A stretch of DNA of 64,000 bases from Achatina immaculata (lineage: Eukaryota > Mollusca > Gastropoda > Stylommatophora > Achatinidae), in assembly GCA_009760885.1 (NCBI GenBank), contig CM019701.1:34362697-34426696 (forward strand), written 5' to 3'. The notes beneath the pieces are model-generated. The model was given only the letters and a program-made list of their open reading frames with translations. It made no database searches and had not been told where the DNA came from. Shown here in pieces: positions 11,237 to 22,704 of the stretch (position 1 is its first letter; each line of letters opens with the position of its first letter). A program made the translations under genes and the position numbers.

Positions 11237-11514
11237 CCGGTACTTAATTTTTTTTTAAATTGTTTTTTTTTTCCAATCGCTTTAATCGAGAGTTTGAAGT
11301 CTTTCCTCTTCCTGTAAAATATTTGCTATCTGGAACACAACATTCCAGTCACCATTCATCTTCTTTCTTCTTTCAGTGAATTTTGTCAGATCAGCGAGAC
11401 TGTGTTGTGTCAAACAAGCGTAAGTATTTGAAATGTCAGCATTTCTGAAATATCTGGAGATCTTTTGCCACCAATATTTCTTGAGACAGTAGCGCAAGAT
11501 GATGATTAATATGC

Positions 11515-11710
11515 TTCACTTTTTTTGTCAATTATTTCTTGTTTTGGTATTACGTGCTTTTTGTATAGACTTAATCTGAATATATATATATATATATATA
11601 TATAGCCATAATTTCACTCCTGTAATTGATATATTAATATTTACAAATCACTTATAATGTTATATAAATGTGAAGCATGGACAATAGCCAATAAGTTTAA
11701 ATAACAAAAT
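11515..11710 (+). mobile_element. Duplicated segment with family-D LINE codons
   Basis: This ~190 bp is repeated at 13530-13710: shared TTGGTATTACGTGCTTTTTG, a (TA)n run, TTTCACTCCTGTAATTGATA and then MLYKCEAWT codons, the LINE motif after the RT domain. The copy stops after that motif. Confidence 0.8.
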
Positions 11711-11719
11711 AATCTGTAT

Positions 11720-13465
11720 TTCATCAGTGTGTCTCGAATAAAAGGAAAGATAACTTTGCTGATGGTCAAGTCTTCTTGCTTACAGACGAGCTTGCATTGT
11801 ACATTGACCGACGAATAACAGAGGTCGGGCTTTCGTCTTGGCAGTAGTTGTGGTAGCATCCACATCAATCTACTCGAGCACCTTGGGTACAGGAAGAAGT
11901 GTACCCAGTGGGTCCCGCGGAATCTGAGCAGAAGATTCAGTGTGTGCGTGCGTGCGTGCGTGCGTGCCATGAGCATATGAAGAGGTTCCAAGAAGAAGGC
12001 GACTCGTTTATGTTGCGCTTTGTTGCTGGGGATAAACCCATTTGCCACTGTCAGGACTCTGAACCTCGTAGAGAGAGCCACCTCTGCCAAAGAAGTCTGG
12101 GTCTCAGCCCAGTGCCAGGAAGTAACCTGCTGACATTTTTGTTCCATTAACGTGGATACCTTCTCATCGAGTTCCGGCCACGTGGTGCCACAATAGAAGG
12201 ATACCAGAACACAATAGCAAACATTAGATGGAAAACTGACTTTGGTCCTTGACTAAGGGTGTCATCCTTCTGCGTGACTTCAGACCTCATGTGGCAAATA
12301 CAATGAAACAGACGAAACAGAAGTTAGCTGAATATAGCTGGGAAGTTTTGCAGTAATACAACCCGCCCCCCCACCCCCACCCCCAGGGCGGACCTTAAAG
12401 GAATTTATAGGGTCCATTATAATGTTGAGAAGTTCGAATTTAAAACTGTGATGTTACCGTTTTATGTTTGAATACTACCACGTCTACTGCACTAATAACT
12501 TAATGTGTGTACAAGTGTATCTTTTATACGACGAATGGTCGTTGTGGCCGCGACAACATTTGACTTCTTACTAATTAAAGCCTTATAATTATTCATCTTA
12601 TTATACTCAAAACTCTTAGTTAAATATTATGCGGCGTTACCTTCACACACATCACGGCTTCTCTGGTCTTGTATAGGCTTTACACAAATATTACAAGATT
12701 CACTTGACCAAGTCCGCGGAATACGTTTACTGAATTGAGAGAGACAGAGACAGAGAGAGACAGAGAGAGAGACAGAGAGAGAGAGAGGAAAACATTTGGC
12801 AGCCCAGTTGCTGCTATTTGTTCGCCATTCTGAAAATACTACCAGCCAGTCATGTTATACAGTTATAATTTTAGTTTCAGAAAATCATTTCAGAAACGTG
12901 AACAATTTCACTTGGTACAACATTTTTAAAAATCTTTCTTATTTCCGGATGGTTTGAACTTTTCTTTGATGACTGCCAAGACCAGTTAGCGTGTATTTAC
13001 AGCGTTTTGAAAGCTCTATATACCGTTCAATTTTAGTTACACTAGCAACTATCTATATTTGGATAGCATCAATATCCAGACACACAGAAATTCTTAGAAC
13101 GTTTGAATAAACTGATCAAATATCTAAGGACATCGTTATGCCCTGTCCTGTGACACAAATATACGAAATTGTCCCAAGAGCTGAAGGAAAGGTTCAGATA
13201 TTCCAAACAGCAAAATTTAAAGAAATTGAAACTAAAATAAGCAGCTATTTATAATCAGTATTTACTGATCGGACGCTTCATCACCAAGTATGGCCAGTAT
13301 TTTCTATTGTTAGAAAAATGTATAGATTTTCTTTGTTTCACCAGAGCCTGAAAGCGGTCGCTGATCTTGACGTTTGTTTCTACTACAGAAAATAATCAAT
13401 CCTTGAATTGTCCCATGTGAACATAAAGAGCGTAGTGTAACCCACATCATAGTTATTCTTTCTGT
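11720..13465. other. no recognisable gene
   Basis: Contains (GTGC)n at about 11943-11968, a C-rich run at 12364-12387 and a GA repeat at 12738-12787. No gene supported. Confidence 0.4.
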
Positions 13466-13639
13466 TATTCTTTCATAGAATTAAAGGAATAACAGCGTCT
13501 AATGTAATGAACTTTTATTCCCGTGTTATTATTTTTTCACTTTTTTGTCAGTTATATCCTGTTTTGGTATTACGTGCTTTTTGTATAAACCGAATCTGAA
13601 TAAATATATATATATATAACGATAATTTCACTCCTGTAA

Positions 13640-14081
13640 TTGATATATTAGTATTTACATATCGCTTGTAATGTTATATAAATGCGAAGCATGGACAGTA
13701 GCCAAGTGCACTCTAAATCTACTGGAAGCGGCAGAGATGTGCTTCCTAAGAAAAATGATGAGAATACCATGGACAGCAAAGAAAACAAATGAAGAGGTTC
13801 TAAGTGAAGCTGGGCAAAAAGAGAGAAAATGTTGCACAGTCCAGATTCGTAGGACATTTTGAGAAGAGACAGACAGAAACACCTAGTGACAACAGGAAAA
13901 CTGGAGAGGAAAAGGGACAGAGGAGAACAAACAGACAGGATACTTGACGGACTAAATGAGTGGCACGAAACACGGTCCAACATATATTATAGAAAGAGCA
14001 AAGGATAGACGGTTGTGGAAACCAATGACGACCAATGCCTGATTGGCATAAATCAGAGAGAGAGAGAGAGAGAGAGAGAGA
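13640..14081 (+). pseudogene. Family-D LINE C-terminal fragment and tail
   Basis: One frame from 13671 reads MLYKCEAWTVAK, then LEAAEMCFLRKMMRIPWTAK, the conserved post-RT segment of this LINE group. The frame then breaks (WTAKKTNEEVLSEAGQ continues in frame, the rest needs frameshifts). The fragment ends with a GACCAATGCCTGATTGGCA block and an (AG)n tail at 14056-14081. Comparison with 27385-27690 and 8041-8330 defines the family. It is non-functional. Confidence 0.8.
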
Positions 14082-14196
14082 TATGGTATGATGTAAATGG
14101 ACAATACTAAAGATATTATACACGTTTCTACAAAAAGGAAACAACGAGGCTTTCTCACGATTAAGTAACAGAACACAGTATTGTATGGTCAGACCT

Positions 14197-14377
14197 GGAA
14201 AAAAAATCATAGACAAAGCACTTTTAGACGTGAGTGGATATAAGCCAGGACGAGCATCTGCCTAGCTACGATATAGCATATAATCAATGCGGAGTCCGTA
14301 GTTCAATTCCCAACTAATTCTCTTATCATTTTTCTTTCTCTCACGTCTACAAGTGCTTTGTCTATGATTTTCTTTCC
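14197..14377. mobile_element. Fold-back element with tRNA-like loop
   Basis: The 38 bp arms at 14197-14234 and 14340-14377 are inverted complements with two mismatches. The 105 bp loop contains GAGCATCTGCC and GTTCAATTCC (about 14305-14314), resembling a tRNA-type B box. It could be a MITE that captured a tRNA-like piece, or a SINE flanked by inverted copies. No coding capacity. Confidence 0.7.
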
Positions 14378-14379
14378 GA

Positions 14380-15268
14380 AGAACTAAACAATACGGTGTT
14401 CTAAAGATATGATACAGACACGGGGATTAAAGAATGATACCCAGCTGTTATATGTTTGTGGTAAGACAGAAAGCACTACAGTACTACTTCGGTTTGGTAA
14501 TCCAGGTGGAGGTAGTCATGTTCTCTATGAATGGCAAAGCTTACGGTGAACTTGAACACTCTAGTAGTTACAGTTATGTTCTAGGAGTTACAGTGACTGT
14601 AGATCGACCTCACAGGTTTCCAAGAGCATAAACTGACTATTCTGCTTCGAACTTTCTTGAACTGGGACCCATTTGTACGGAGGATGGGCTTGTAGTGGAT
14701 CCAAGAATCGAGCTTATCTGTAGACACTATTACCGTGGGAACATTGGAGAGGACAATCCCATTAGACATGTTGAAGTGGGACAGCAGCTTTATTCTTCTT
14801 TATTATTATTTCAGAAAATGTAAGGGACAACAGCGTCTCATTAGATTTTAATGTCAAAGAGTTTCTATTCGCGTCTTATTATTTTTTCACATTTTTATCA
14901 CTTATAGGCTATCAGGACGAAGAGAAGAGCTCCAGTTTTCTGTTACAGGGAGGCAATCAACCATTTTAGGCTACACTAAAAATAGTAACGTGGGGAATGC
15001 AATCAATAATAATACAAAATTCATTCATTGCTGGGGACTGTAAATAACAATTAATGGCACTTAGATCTGGAGTCTGCAGCAAAATATCATGAAATGTTAA
15101 AATAAGAAACTCATGCCATAAATAGAAATACAAATAAAAACTAGATGTAGACACGTGGCACATATTTCGTTACCTTGTACAAGCAAACAAAAAAAAAAGT
15201 CACAGAAGTAGGCTGAATGTCGAACAGTCCACGTGACTAATGTTGCTTGAAAAAACAGGCACACATAC

Positions 15269-15309
<41 letters not shown>

Positions 15310-16750
15310 GGGAGGGAGGGAGAGATTACCCAACTTACAACAAGATAAACAATTCTGAAACATTCTGACTTTGAACTGAAAAGAAGATATATTTTTTGTT
15401 TTAATCATTATTTTTGTGGGAAAACAGAAATTTAAAACGGAATTTGAATCTTCATCACTATTTAAATAAACTGCTGCATGATAACGATATAAACATTGGT
15501 TCAGATCATTATTACTTGTGCCACACTGGGAATAAGAATAAATGAAAAAAAACTACAGTACAAGATACTTAACATTGTTTATAACTCAAGCAGGTATGAT
15601 CTTAGTTGTTATGGCAGCTCAACATTTTTTTTAAGTTTATGAAATGAATACAAAAGAAAGATGAAATTTCCACCCCCCCCCCCCTCCTTTTCAGGTTATT
15701 GTATATGTTAAATTATATATATATATATATATATAAAGAGAGTAGGAAAAAATTCATTCACTGATTCTCTAAAATCTGAATGGTTTAATTTTTCAGACTA
15801 GTTCAGCTTATTGCAGTGATCAAGGCCAGCGGATAGAGAGACATTCAACGAAAAATCTCAGCAGCTTTCACAAATAAAATTCAGAGAGAGAAGAGGTGCG
15901 CTCTTCAAAGATAAAGTGTACATGGAGTAAACGTAGACTGGCCACAGCTCTATAGAACAGCACGGCATCTGTTTGGAGCGATAAGATTTTGAGGAAAAGA
16001 TTTGTATTCATGACCTCGTTCTCAATCTTTGCCATTTTTTTTTCTTGATGACTGAGTTCGGTCTGAATTAGTTCTTCAGCACGTCCTGTCCTATGCAAAC
16101 CGCTTACTCCTAATACAGATTCCACACATCTGTACACTCACTGCAAAATACTACCAAGACGAAGAAGATTCATTAAGACTCATTAAGTCTTTCTTCAAGA
16201 TTAAACCACAGGTAATTAAAAGTAAGTCGCTTGTTAGATTAAATTATGGGTTTAAACAAGTCTTTCGAAAGATTTAATTTGCCATTTCATTGCCTCTTTG
16301 AAAAATTCTCACAATAAATCACACAAGAAAGGGCAATCAATCAAAATGTGCAGGTAAAGAATGAGAGGGGGCTATGAACGGGCTCGTTCTTTACAAATAT
16401 AGTCATAAAAATACAATGCTCTGAGCAACAAACAAAGAAAATGGAGAGATTTTGTGCTCAAAAGAATTTGAGAGTTTTTAGAAAACTCGGATCAGAGTGA
16501 TCGAAAAAAAATTTTTTTTGAAGTTCGCGTTGCGTCACAATAAAAATGAGACGGAAATGTCATAGAACGGGAGGCAAAAACAGTTATGAAAGACGAGACA
16601 CTTTAAGAGGAGCAGGAAAGAAAATGACACACTTTAATAGGGGCATGAAAGATAAAGAGACACTCTTAAATAGTGGCGTGAAAGTTAAAGATCCACTTAA
16701 GACAGTATAGAAGATAAAGATACACTTCAAAACAGAGTACAGAAGATAAC
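14380..16750. other. no recognisable gene
   Basis: Holds (CAGA)n and (GGGA)n at 15267-15325, a C12 run near 15674, and (TA)n at 15714-15736. Short ORFs show no motif. Confidence 0.4.
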
Positions 16751-16755
16751 GATAC

Positions 16756-18090
16756 ACTTCAAGAGAGACAGAGAGAAGGAGAAAGTGAGTGAGAGTGCGG
16801 CAGAGAGAGAGAGAGAGAGAGTGAGAGAGACATAGAGAAAAAAATGAGTGTGAAACAGACAGAGAGAGAATGATTGAGAAAGTTAGTAAGGCAGAGGGAG
16901 ACAGAGTGAGATAGAGAGAGCGAAAGAATGAGTGAGAAAGTGAATGAGGGAGAGTTGGACAGAGAGAGAGAGAGAATGAGTGAGAAAGTGAGTGAGAGTG
17001 AGACAGAAAGAGTGAGAGAATGGGTGAGCAAGTGAGGGACAGTGAAAAACTCACTCACTTTCTCACTCACTCTCTGTGTGTCTCTCTCACTCTTTCTTTC
17101 TCTGACTCACGTTCTCTCCACTCTCTCTGTCTCGCTTTCTCACATCATTCTCTCTCTGTCTTTCTTACTCTCTCTCTCTCTGTTTCTCTCGTTCTCTCTC
17201 TCCGTCTCTCTCTCACTGAATTTCTCACTCATTCTCTCCTCTCTCTGTCCCACTCTTCCTCACTTACTTTCTCACTCATTCTCTCAATCTCTCTGTCCCA
17301 CTCTTCCTCACTTACTTTCTCACTCATTCTCTCAATCTCTCTGTCCCACTCTTCCTCACTTACTTTCTCACTCATTCTCTCAATCTCTCTGTGTCTCTCT
17401 GTCTCACTCTTCCTCACTTACTTTCTCACTCATTCTCTCAATCTCTCTGTCTCACTCTTTCTCACTTACTTTCTCACTCATTCTCTCAATCTCTCTGTCT
17501 CACTCTTTCTCACTTACGTTCTCACTCATTCTCTCTTTCTCTCTCACTCTCTCTTTCACTCACTTTCTCACTCAATCTCTCTCTGTCTCACTCTCTATTT
17601 CACTCACTTTCTCACTCTCTGTCTCTCTCTGTCTCACTCTCTCTTTCACTCACTTTCTCACTCAATCTCTCTCTGTCTCACTCTCTCTTTCACTCACTTT
17701 CTCACTCAATCTCTCTCTGTCTCACTCTCTCTTTCATTCACTTTCTCACTCACTCTCTGTCCCACACTTTCTCACTGACTTTCTCACTCATTCTCTCTGT
17801 CTCTCTCTGTCTCATTCTCTCTCACTCATTTTCTCACTCTCTCTCTCGCTCTCTCCCTGTCTCACTCTCCCTGTCTCACTTTTTAATGCATTCTCTTACG
17901 CTCTCTGTCTCATTCTGTCTCACTCTCTGTCTCACTCTCTCTGTCTCACTCTCTGTCTCACTCTCACGCATTCTTCTTTCACTCTCAGTCTCTCTCTGTC
18001 TCACTCTCTATCACTCACTCTGTCACTTATTTTCTCACTCATTCTCTCATTTTCTCACTCTCTCACTCTATTTCATTCACTCACTTTCTC
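16756..18090. repeat. Polypurine to polypyrimidine switch array
   Basis: Bases 16756-17050 are almost pure purine (GAGA/GTGAGA units); bases 17050-18090 are almost pure CT with scattered A and G (CTCACTTTCTCACTC units). The two halves are loosely inverted complements meeting near 17045. Ordered sub-arrays include a 48 bp unit (about 17243-17540) and a ~44 bp unit (about 17560-17750). ORFs of up to about 400 codons here are Ser/Leu-rich products of the repeat. Confidence 0.95.
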
Positions 18091-18099
18091 AGTCTCTCT

Positions 18100-18265
18100 C
18101 TATACATACACACATACACACACAAACACAAAAACACACACAGACACACAGAGACACAAACACATACACACATACACACAGACACACACATACACATACA
18201 TACACACATACATACACACAGACACACTCAAAGACACACACAGACGCACACACACGCACACACGC
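18100..18265. repeat. (CA)n-rich array
   Basis: Interrupted ACAC repeats with CAGA and TACA variants follow directly on the CT tract. Confidence 0.95.
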
Positions 18266-18575
18266 ACATACGTAAATACATACATACATACATAAACACA
18301 TACATTACATACATATATACATTACATACATACATATTTACATACATACATACATTACATTACATACACACATTACATACATACATATACTACATACATA
18401 CATACACTACATGCATACCTACATACATACATACACTACATGCATACCTACATACATACATACACTACATACATACATTACATATATACATTACATTAAA
18501 TACAGACATACATTATATACATACATATATACATTACATACATACATATATACACACATACATTACATACATTAC
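18265..18575. repeat. (TACA)n array
   Basis: ACAT/TACA tetranucleotides with some TTACAT and CTACATG interruptions. Confidence 0.95.
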
Positions 18576-18586
18576 ATGAACGTATG

Positions 18587-19065
18587 AAGTATGACTATTA
18601 AATTAAGAGGCTGAAATGATTTATTTTAATGAAGAATCAAGTCCTCCCTTCTCCTTAGCTAAACTCCCCTCCTGCATGTACTTACCGCTGTGCTCTGTTC
18701 TTCCACTAATCACAGCAGTGCTGCTAGTTATCATCCCTCAGTTATCTTAGAAGCTTCGTCGTTTTCTTCTTCACCTCAGGAACTGACTCTAAACAGGTTC
18801 CCTTCAGTGCAGACCTGACGTTTAACCAACACTACAGCACAACCAGGTTTCCTTCAATACAGGTTTGATTTACTGCACTAACAGGTTCTGAAAACTGCGA
18901 GAGAGGGTCAGAAGAAAGAGGCCAGGTTTGTAGGTAAATGATCCCCATAGACAACGTACCGTACCATTCAGCGCTCTCAGTTTTTGGCTGAGAAACACAT
19001 CTCACACCCTCTCTACTCACCAGACCTAACACCACGCGATTATTTTTTGTTCTTTTTCCTAAGTC
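18587..19065 (+). pseudogene. mariner-like transposase remnant (C-terminal)
   Basis: Bases about 18983-19052 read AEKHISHPLYSPDLTPRDYF, the block around the last catalytic Asp of mariner transposases (HPPYSPDLAPxDY type). Just upstream, one frame away, bases about 18965-18980 read HSALSV, which normally precedes it, so a frameshift separates the two. The N-terminal DNA-binding region is missing or unreadable. The left boundary near 18587 is a guess from the sequence following the TACA array; only 18960-19055 is firm. Confidence 0.7.
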
Positions 19066-19069
19066 ATGT

Positions 19070-19568
19070 TTGTTGTCATGACAACCCGCGGACGCATAAT
19101 ACTAGAAAACTTACATTGATAAGAAACGGATCTTTACTGGAGAAGGTTGATCGATCTTTGTTTGGCTGATTAAAACAGAGCAGTGCGTATTTAGCGGATA
19201 AATGGATCAAGAGAGGAGCTGTCTGCTTCTTTTTTATCTTCTGTCATAAGTTTTTCTGTCTTCTTGTTTCAGAGTTATAGTTGGTGTCGCTCGTGTCACT
19301 CATTTACTTGTTGTTTCACTGTTTTGCATGGTTGTTTTAATTTCCGTTCATTTACATTTCTCTGTTTTTTATTCTCTCCGTGATTCAGTTTTTCATCAGG
19401 GTCAAAATTCTACGGGGTGGGGAACAAGGATATTTTAATAATAAAATTGCTTATATTCTGATTAAGAAATCTCAGATTACTTTTTTTGCTCTTGTTTCCA
19501 TTTATGGCCCTCGATTCAGGCTCGCTGGCTGGCAAATTATATTGTTATCAGTACGAAGTGTTATCGTG
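19070..19568. other. no recognisable gene
   Basis: T-rich sequence between the mariner remnant and the family-A LINE; nothing supported. Confidence 0.4.
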
Positions 19569-19882
19569 AGTGTTTCCCTTTTCATTCATTCATTTGCATG
19601 TCCCTTGCGGAACTTTGCCTCCCTAACAACACTCCTGTAGGCCTCTCGGTTGTGAGCAAGATGGCCTGCTGCTGATGCATCCATTTGCAGATCATCAACC
19701 ATGTCTTGCAGCCATCTTCGCCTTGGTCTTCCTCTCTTTCTTTTTTCCCATTATGTACCCTTCCAAGACGTTTTCTCTAGATTATCATGACGTTTAATGT
19801 GTCCAAAATATTTAGGTTTTCTCTCTTTAATCCTCTTTACTAGCTAGCCTTCGTCAATATTAAGTTCTTATAGTATGGATAT

Positions 19883-20108
19883 TTTGGACACATTAAACGT
19901 CATGATAATTTAGAGAAGACCGTATTGGAAGGATACATAATGGGAAAAAGAAAAAGAGGAAGACCAAGACGACGATGGCTGCAAGACATCGTTGACGATC
20001 TGGAAATGGATGCAACAGCAGCAGGCCATCTTGCTCACAACCGAGAGGCCTACAGGAGTGCTGTTTGGGAGGCAAAGTTTCGCAAGGGACATGCAAATGA
20101 ATGAATGA
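19883..20108 (+). mobile_element. Family-A LINE end nested in a family-A LINE
   Basis: A 226 bp 3' end of family A, in opposite orientation to its host, ends in AATGAATGAATGA. The 13 bp ATAGTATGGATAT flanks it on both sides (19870-19882 and 20109-20121), and the host reading resumes exactly after the second copy. Confidence 0.95.
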
Positions 20109-20160
20109 ATAGTATGGATATATTTGTTCTTTTTTGTGTCCATGATATCTGAAAAACTCT

Positions 20161-21260
20161 TCAGTAGCATTTACATTCAAAGGCATTTATGTGTTTCTCA
20201 GCTGTTTTGTTAAGTGTCCAGGTCTCACGGACATATGTTGCAATGGGAAAGATACATGCCATTAAAAATCTTATTTTTGTACTTCTGTCTGTTCGTCTCC
20301 ACAGATTCTTTAGCTGTTTTACTTTCAGAAGAGCGATAGATGTCCTCCTTTTAATTTCTTTTATTGCATCTCCATTACTAGTTAGTAGTGATCCAAGATA
20401 TTCAAAACTCTCCACTTCTTCCAGTTTTTCCTCATTGATACATATATCAGCTGCCTTGTTTGTTTTGTTAGTTGTCATCAGTTTAGTTTTCTTCGCATTA
20501 AAATAGAGATTTTGCTCTTCGCTGTTCTTACGGACTGACATAATTAGTTTTTCCATTCCTTTTTGTGTTGTGGACAGTAATACTGTGTCATCAGCATATC
20601 TAATCTCTGGTATTTCATAACCTCCAATTGTTATGGCATCGTAATATTCTTTGTCTACATCTTCTCTAACATTCCTCATTATATTTTCAGTATACAAGTT
20701 AAATAAGTAAGGTGACAATATGCACACCTGACAGACCCCTTGTTTTATGTCAAACTAAGTTGGTGTTTCACCATTTATTCTTACTGCTGCTTGTTGGTCT
20801 AGATACAAAAGTGATGTTAATTGTATCAAATGTGTTGGAAATTCCATTTTTTCTATATTTCCCAAAGTTTCTGGTGTTGTACACAATCAAACGCATTTGA
20901 GTAGTCTATAAATGATAAATATGGATTCATATTAAACTCTCTGCATTTGTTTTTTATTAATCTTATATTGAATATATGATCTCTTGATCCTCTTCCTTGC
21001 CTGAAACCAGCTTGGACCATATTGACTTCTTCTTCTATTTTCATACCAAGTCTACTCATTATGATTTTTAACAGAATTTTTACTGGCATGACTAATCAGG
21101 GCAACAATTCTGTAGTTTGTGCATAATTTCAGGTTACCTTCTTTTTGTTTTTTGTCAGTGGTATGACTACAGTTATTTCCATTCTTTTGGCCAAATTCCT
21201 GAATGCCATATCCTTTTACATAGTACGTGATAGATTGTTGCATATTCCTTTCCTCCTGCT
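20161..21260 (-). pseudogene. Reverse transcriptase part of family-A LINE
   Basis: Bases 21089-20853 read VQAGFRQGRGSRDHIF and SFIDYSNAFD (RT motif A with the first catalytic Asp). Bases 20727-20161 read CILSPYLFNLY, then IRYADDTVLL (motif C, YADD), VESFEYLGSLL, and WTLNKTAEKHINAFECKC after the thumb. Frameshifts and stops separate the pieces near 21250, 20850 and 20730. All catalytic Asp residues are still visible, so the copy is dead through frame loss rather than active-site loss. Confidence 0.9.
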
Positions 21261-22071
21261 TTAATAAGTTCAGCTATTATCTCATCACATCCTGGTGATT
21301 TACCATTTTTCAGATTCTTCATTGCCCATAAAAGTTTTATATTGTCGGTTCGGGTTCTTTCTCCTCCAATAATAATTCACACTGTTGATTTCTGCTTTCA
21401 CAATCGGTTGTTTCATACATTCATCTGCATTATTCCTTCCATCTTTCTAGAATTTCCTCTGTCTCTGTCAAGGTATTCTCCATCTCGTCACAAATTACAT
21501 TTAGCTTCGGTGTGAAGTTTCTCGTCAATGTCTTCATTTCTTTAAACATTTCACTATCTCTTCCACACTTCTGATGTCCTTCTGTTCTTTCACAACAATT
21601 TTGTATATATTGTTTTGTCTTTTCTTATGTTTCTTCGTACTTCTTTTGTTAAAGATTTATATTCCTCTTTGTTGCTGTTTTTTACTTTCCATTGCGTCTT
21701 CATTTCTCTACATTGTTTTATCAGTTCTAATGTGCCTGCTGTAATCCGTCCATTCTTTTGTGTTTTCTTTACTGGAACCATGTCTTTAGCTGTTGTTATT
21801 AAGATATCTCTGGCCTGCGTAGCCAGTTCTTCTGGTGTCATCTCCTCTTGTACAGCCATCAGGATTTCGAACGTTGTTCACTTCTATACTGTATTGTTCT
21901 GGTATTTTTGTAAGATCAAAGCGGAGTGGTCTTGATCCCGTAACTGTCTTTTTTTTATCTTTATCTTTATGTCTGCTGTTAATAACTCATGGTCAGTGTC
22001 ACAGTCAGCACCTGGTAAAGTTTTTGCTGATGTTATACTTGACCTCCACCTTCTTTGCACTAAAATGTAAT

Positions 22072-22692
22072 TTATTTGATTATTGGTTTTCCCATCAGGT
22101 ATGTCAATGTGTAAAGTCTTCTTGAATGTTGTTTAAAAAGTGTGTTAGCAATCATTAGCTCATTTTCCATGCAAAACGTCATTAAATTGTCACCTGCCTC
22201 ATTTCTATGTCCTATGCTAAATTTCCCTACAACATGTCCTTCATCTTCTGCTCTTTCTGTACCAATCTTTGCATTAAAATAACCCATTATTAATACAATA
22301 TCATTTTTCCGTACCTGGTCTGTTGTCATTTGCAGTGTTATAAAAGTCCTCTACTTTCTCTTCTTCTGCTGCTGATGTAGGTGCATATATCTGGATGATT
22401 GTTACATTTCTAAGAGTGCCCTTAAGTCTGATTGTGAGGATTCTATCACTTACTGGATTGTAACCTAGTAATGCTTTTGATGTTGATTTGTCCAAGTAAA
22501 AAGTCACTCCATTCTTTCCTCCTAATTCTCCACCAGAGTATATAAAGATATTATCATTCTCGCTCTTGAAGTGTCCTAATCCTTTCCATCGATGTTCACA
22601 GGTTCCCAAAATGTGTATCCCCATTCTTTTCATCTTGTCACTTATTATTTGATACTTTCCCTCATACATACTTCTTACATTCCATGACTGAT
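22072..22692 (-). pseudogene. APE endonuclease part of family-A LINE
   Basis: The reverse strand reads NVRSMYEGK then LGTCEHRWKGLG (the ILGxxExRW box, with the catalytic Glu), RNVTIIQIYAPTSA, and, after a frameshift near 22320, IVLIMGYFNAKIG (the GDFNAKVG box, here with Tyr for Asp). These are the ordered signatures of the apurinic-like endonuclease that nicks target DNA for target-primed reverse transcription. The D to Y change and the frameshift make it inactive. The Met at 22669 is internal; coding continues upstream. Confidence 0.85.
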
Positions 22693-22704
22693 AGTGTTTT
22701 CCCT

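Larger units (their letters stand above)
19580..22692 (-). mobile_element. Family-A LINE, long 5'-truncated copy
   Basis: This runs right to left: endonuclease (22692-22072), linker (about 21860-21590), reverse transcriptase (about 21260-20190), C-terminal segment (20160-20122 and 19869-19600) and a CATT tail at 19581-19595. Flanks show a probable target-site duplication with one indel (AGTGTTTCCCT at 19569-19579 and AGTGTTTTCCCT at 22693-22704). The copy begins inside the endonuclease N-terminus, so about 3.1 kb of an element of RTE-like build remains. It is split by a nested family-A insertion at 19883-20108. Confidence 0.9.

Noticed and set aside
17042..18295. 417-codon ORF
   Set aside because: Its Ser/Leu-rich product is the translation of CT, CA and TACA arrays; other frames are equally open.
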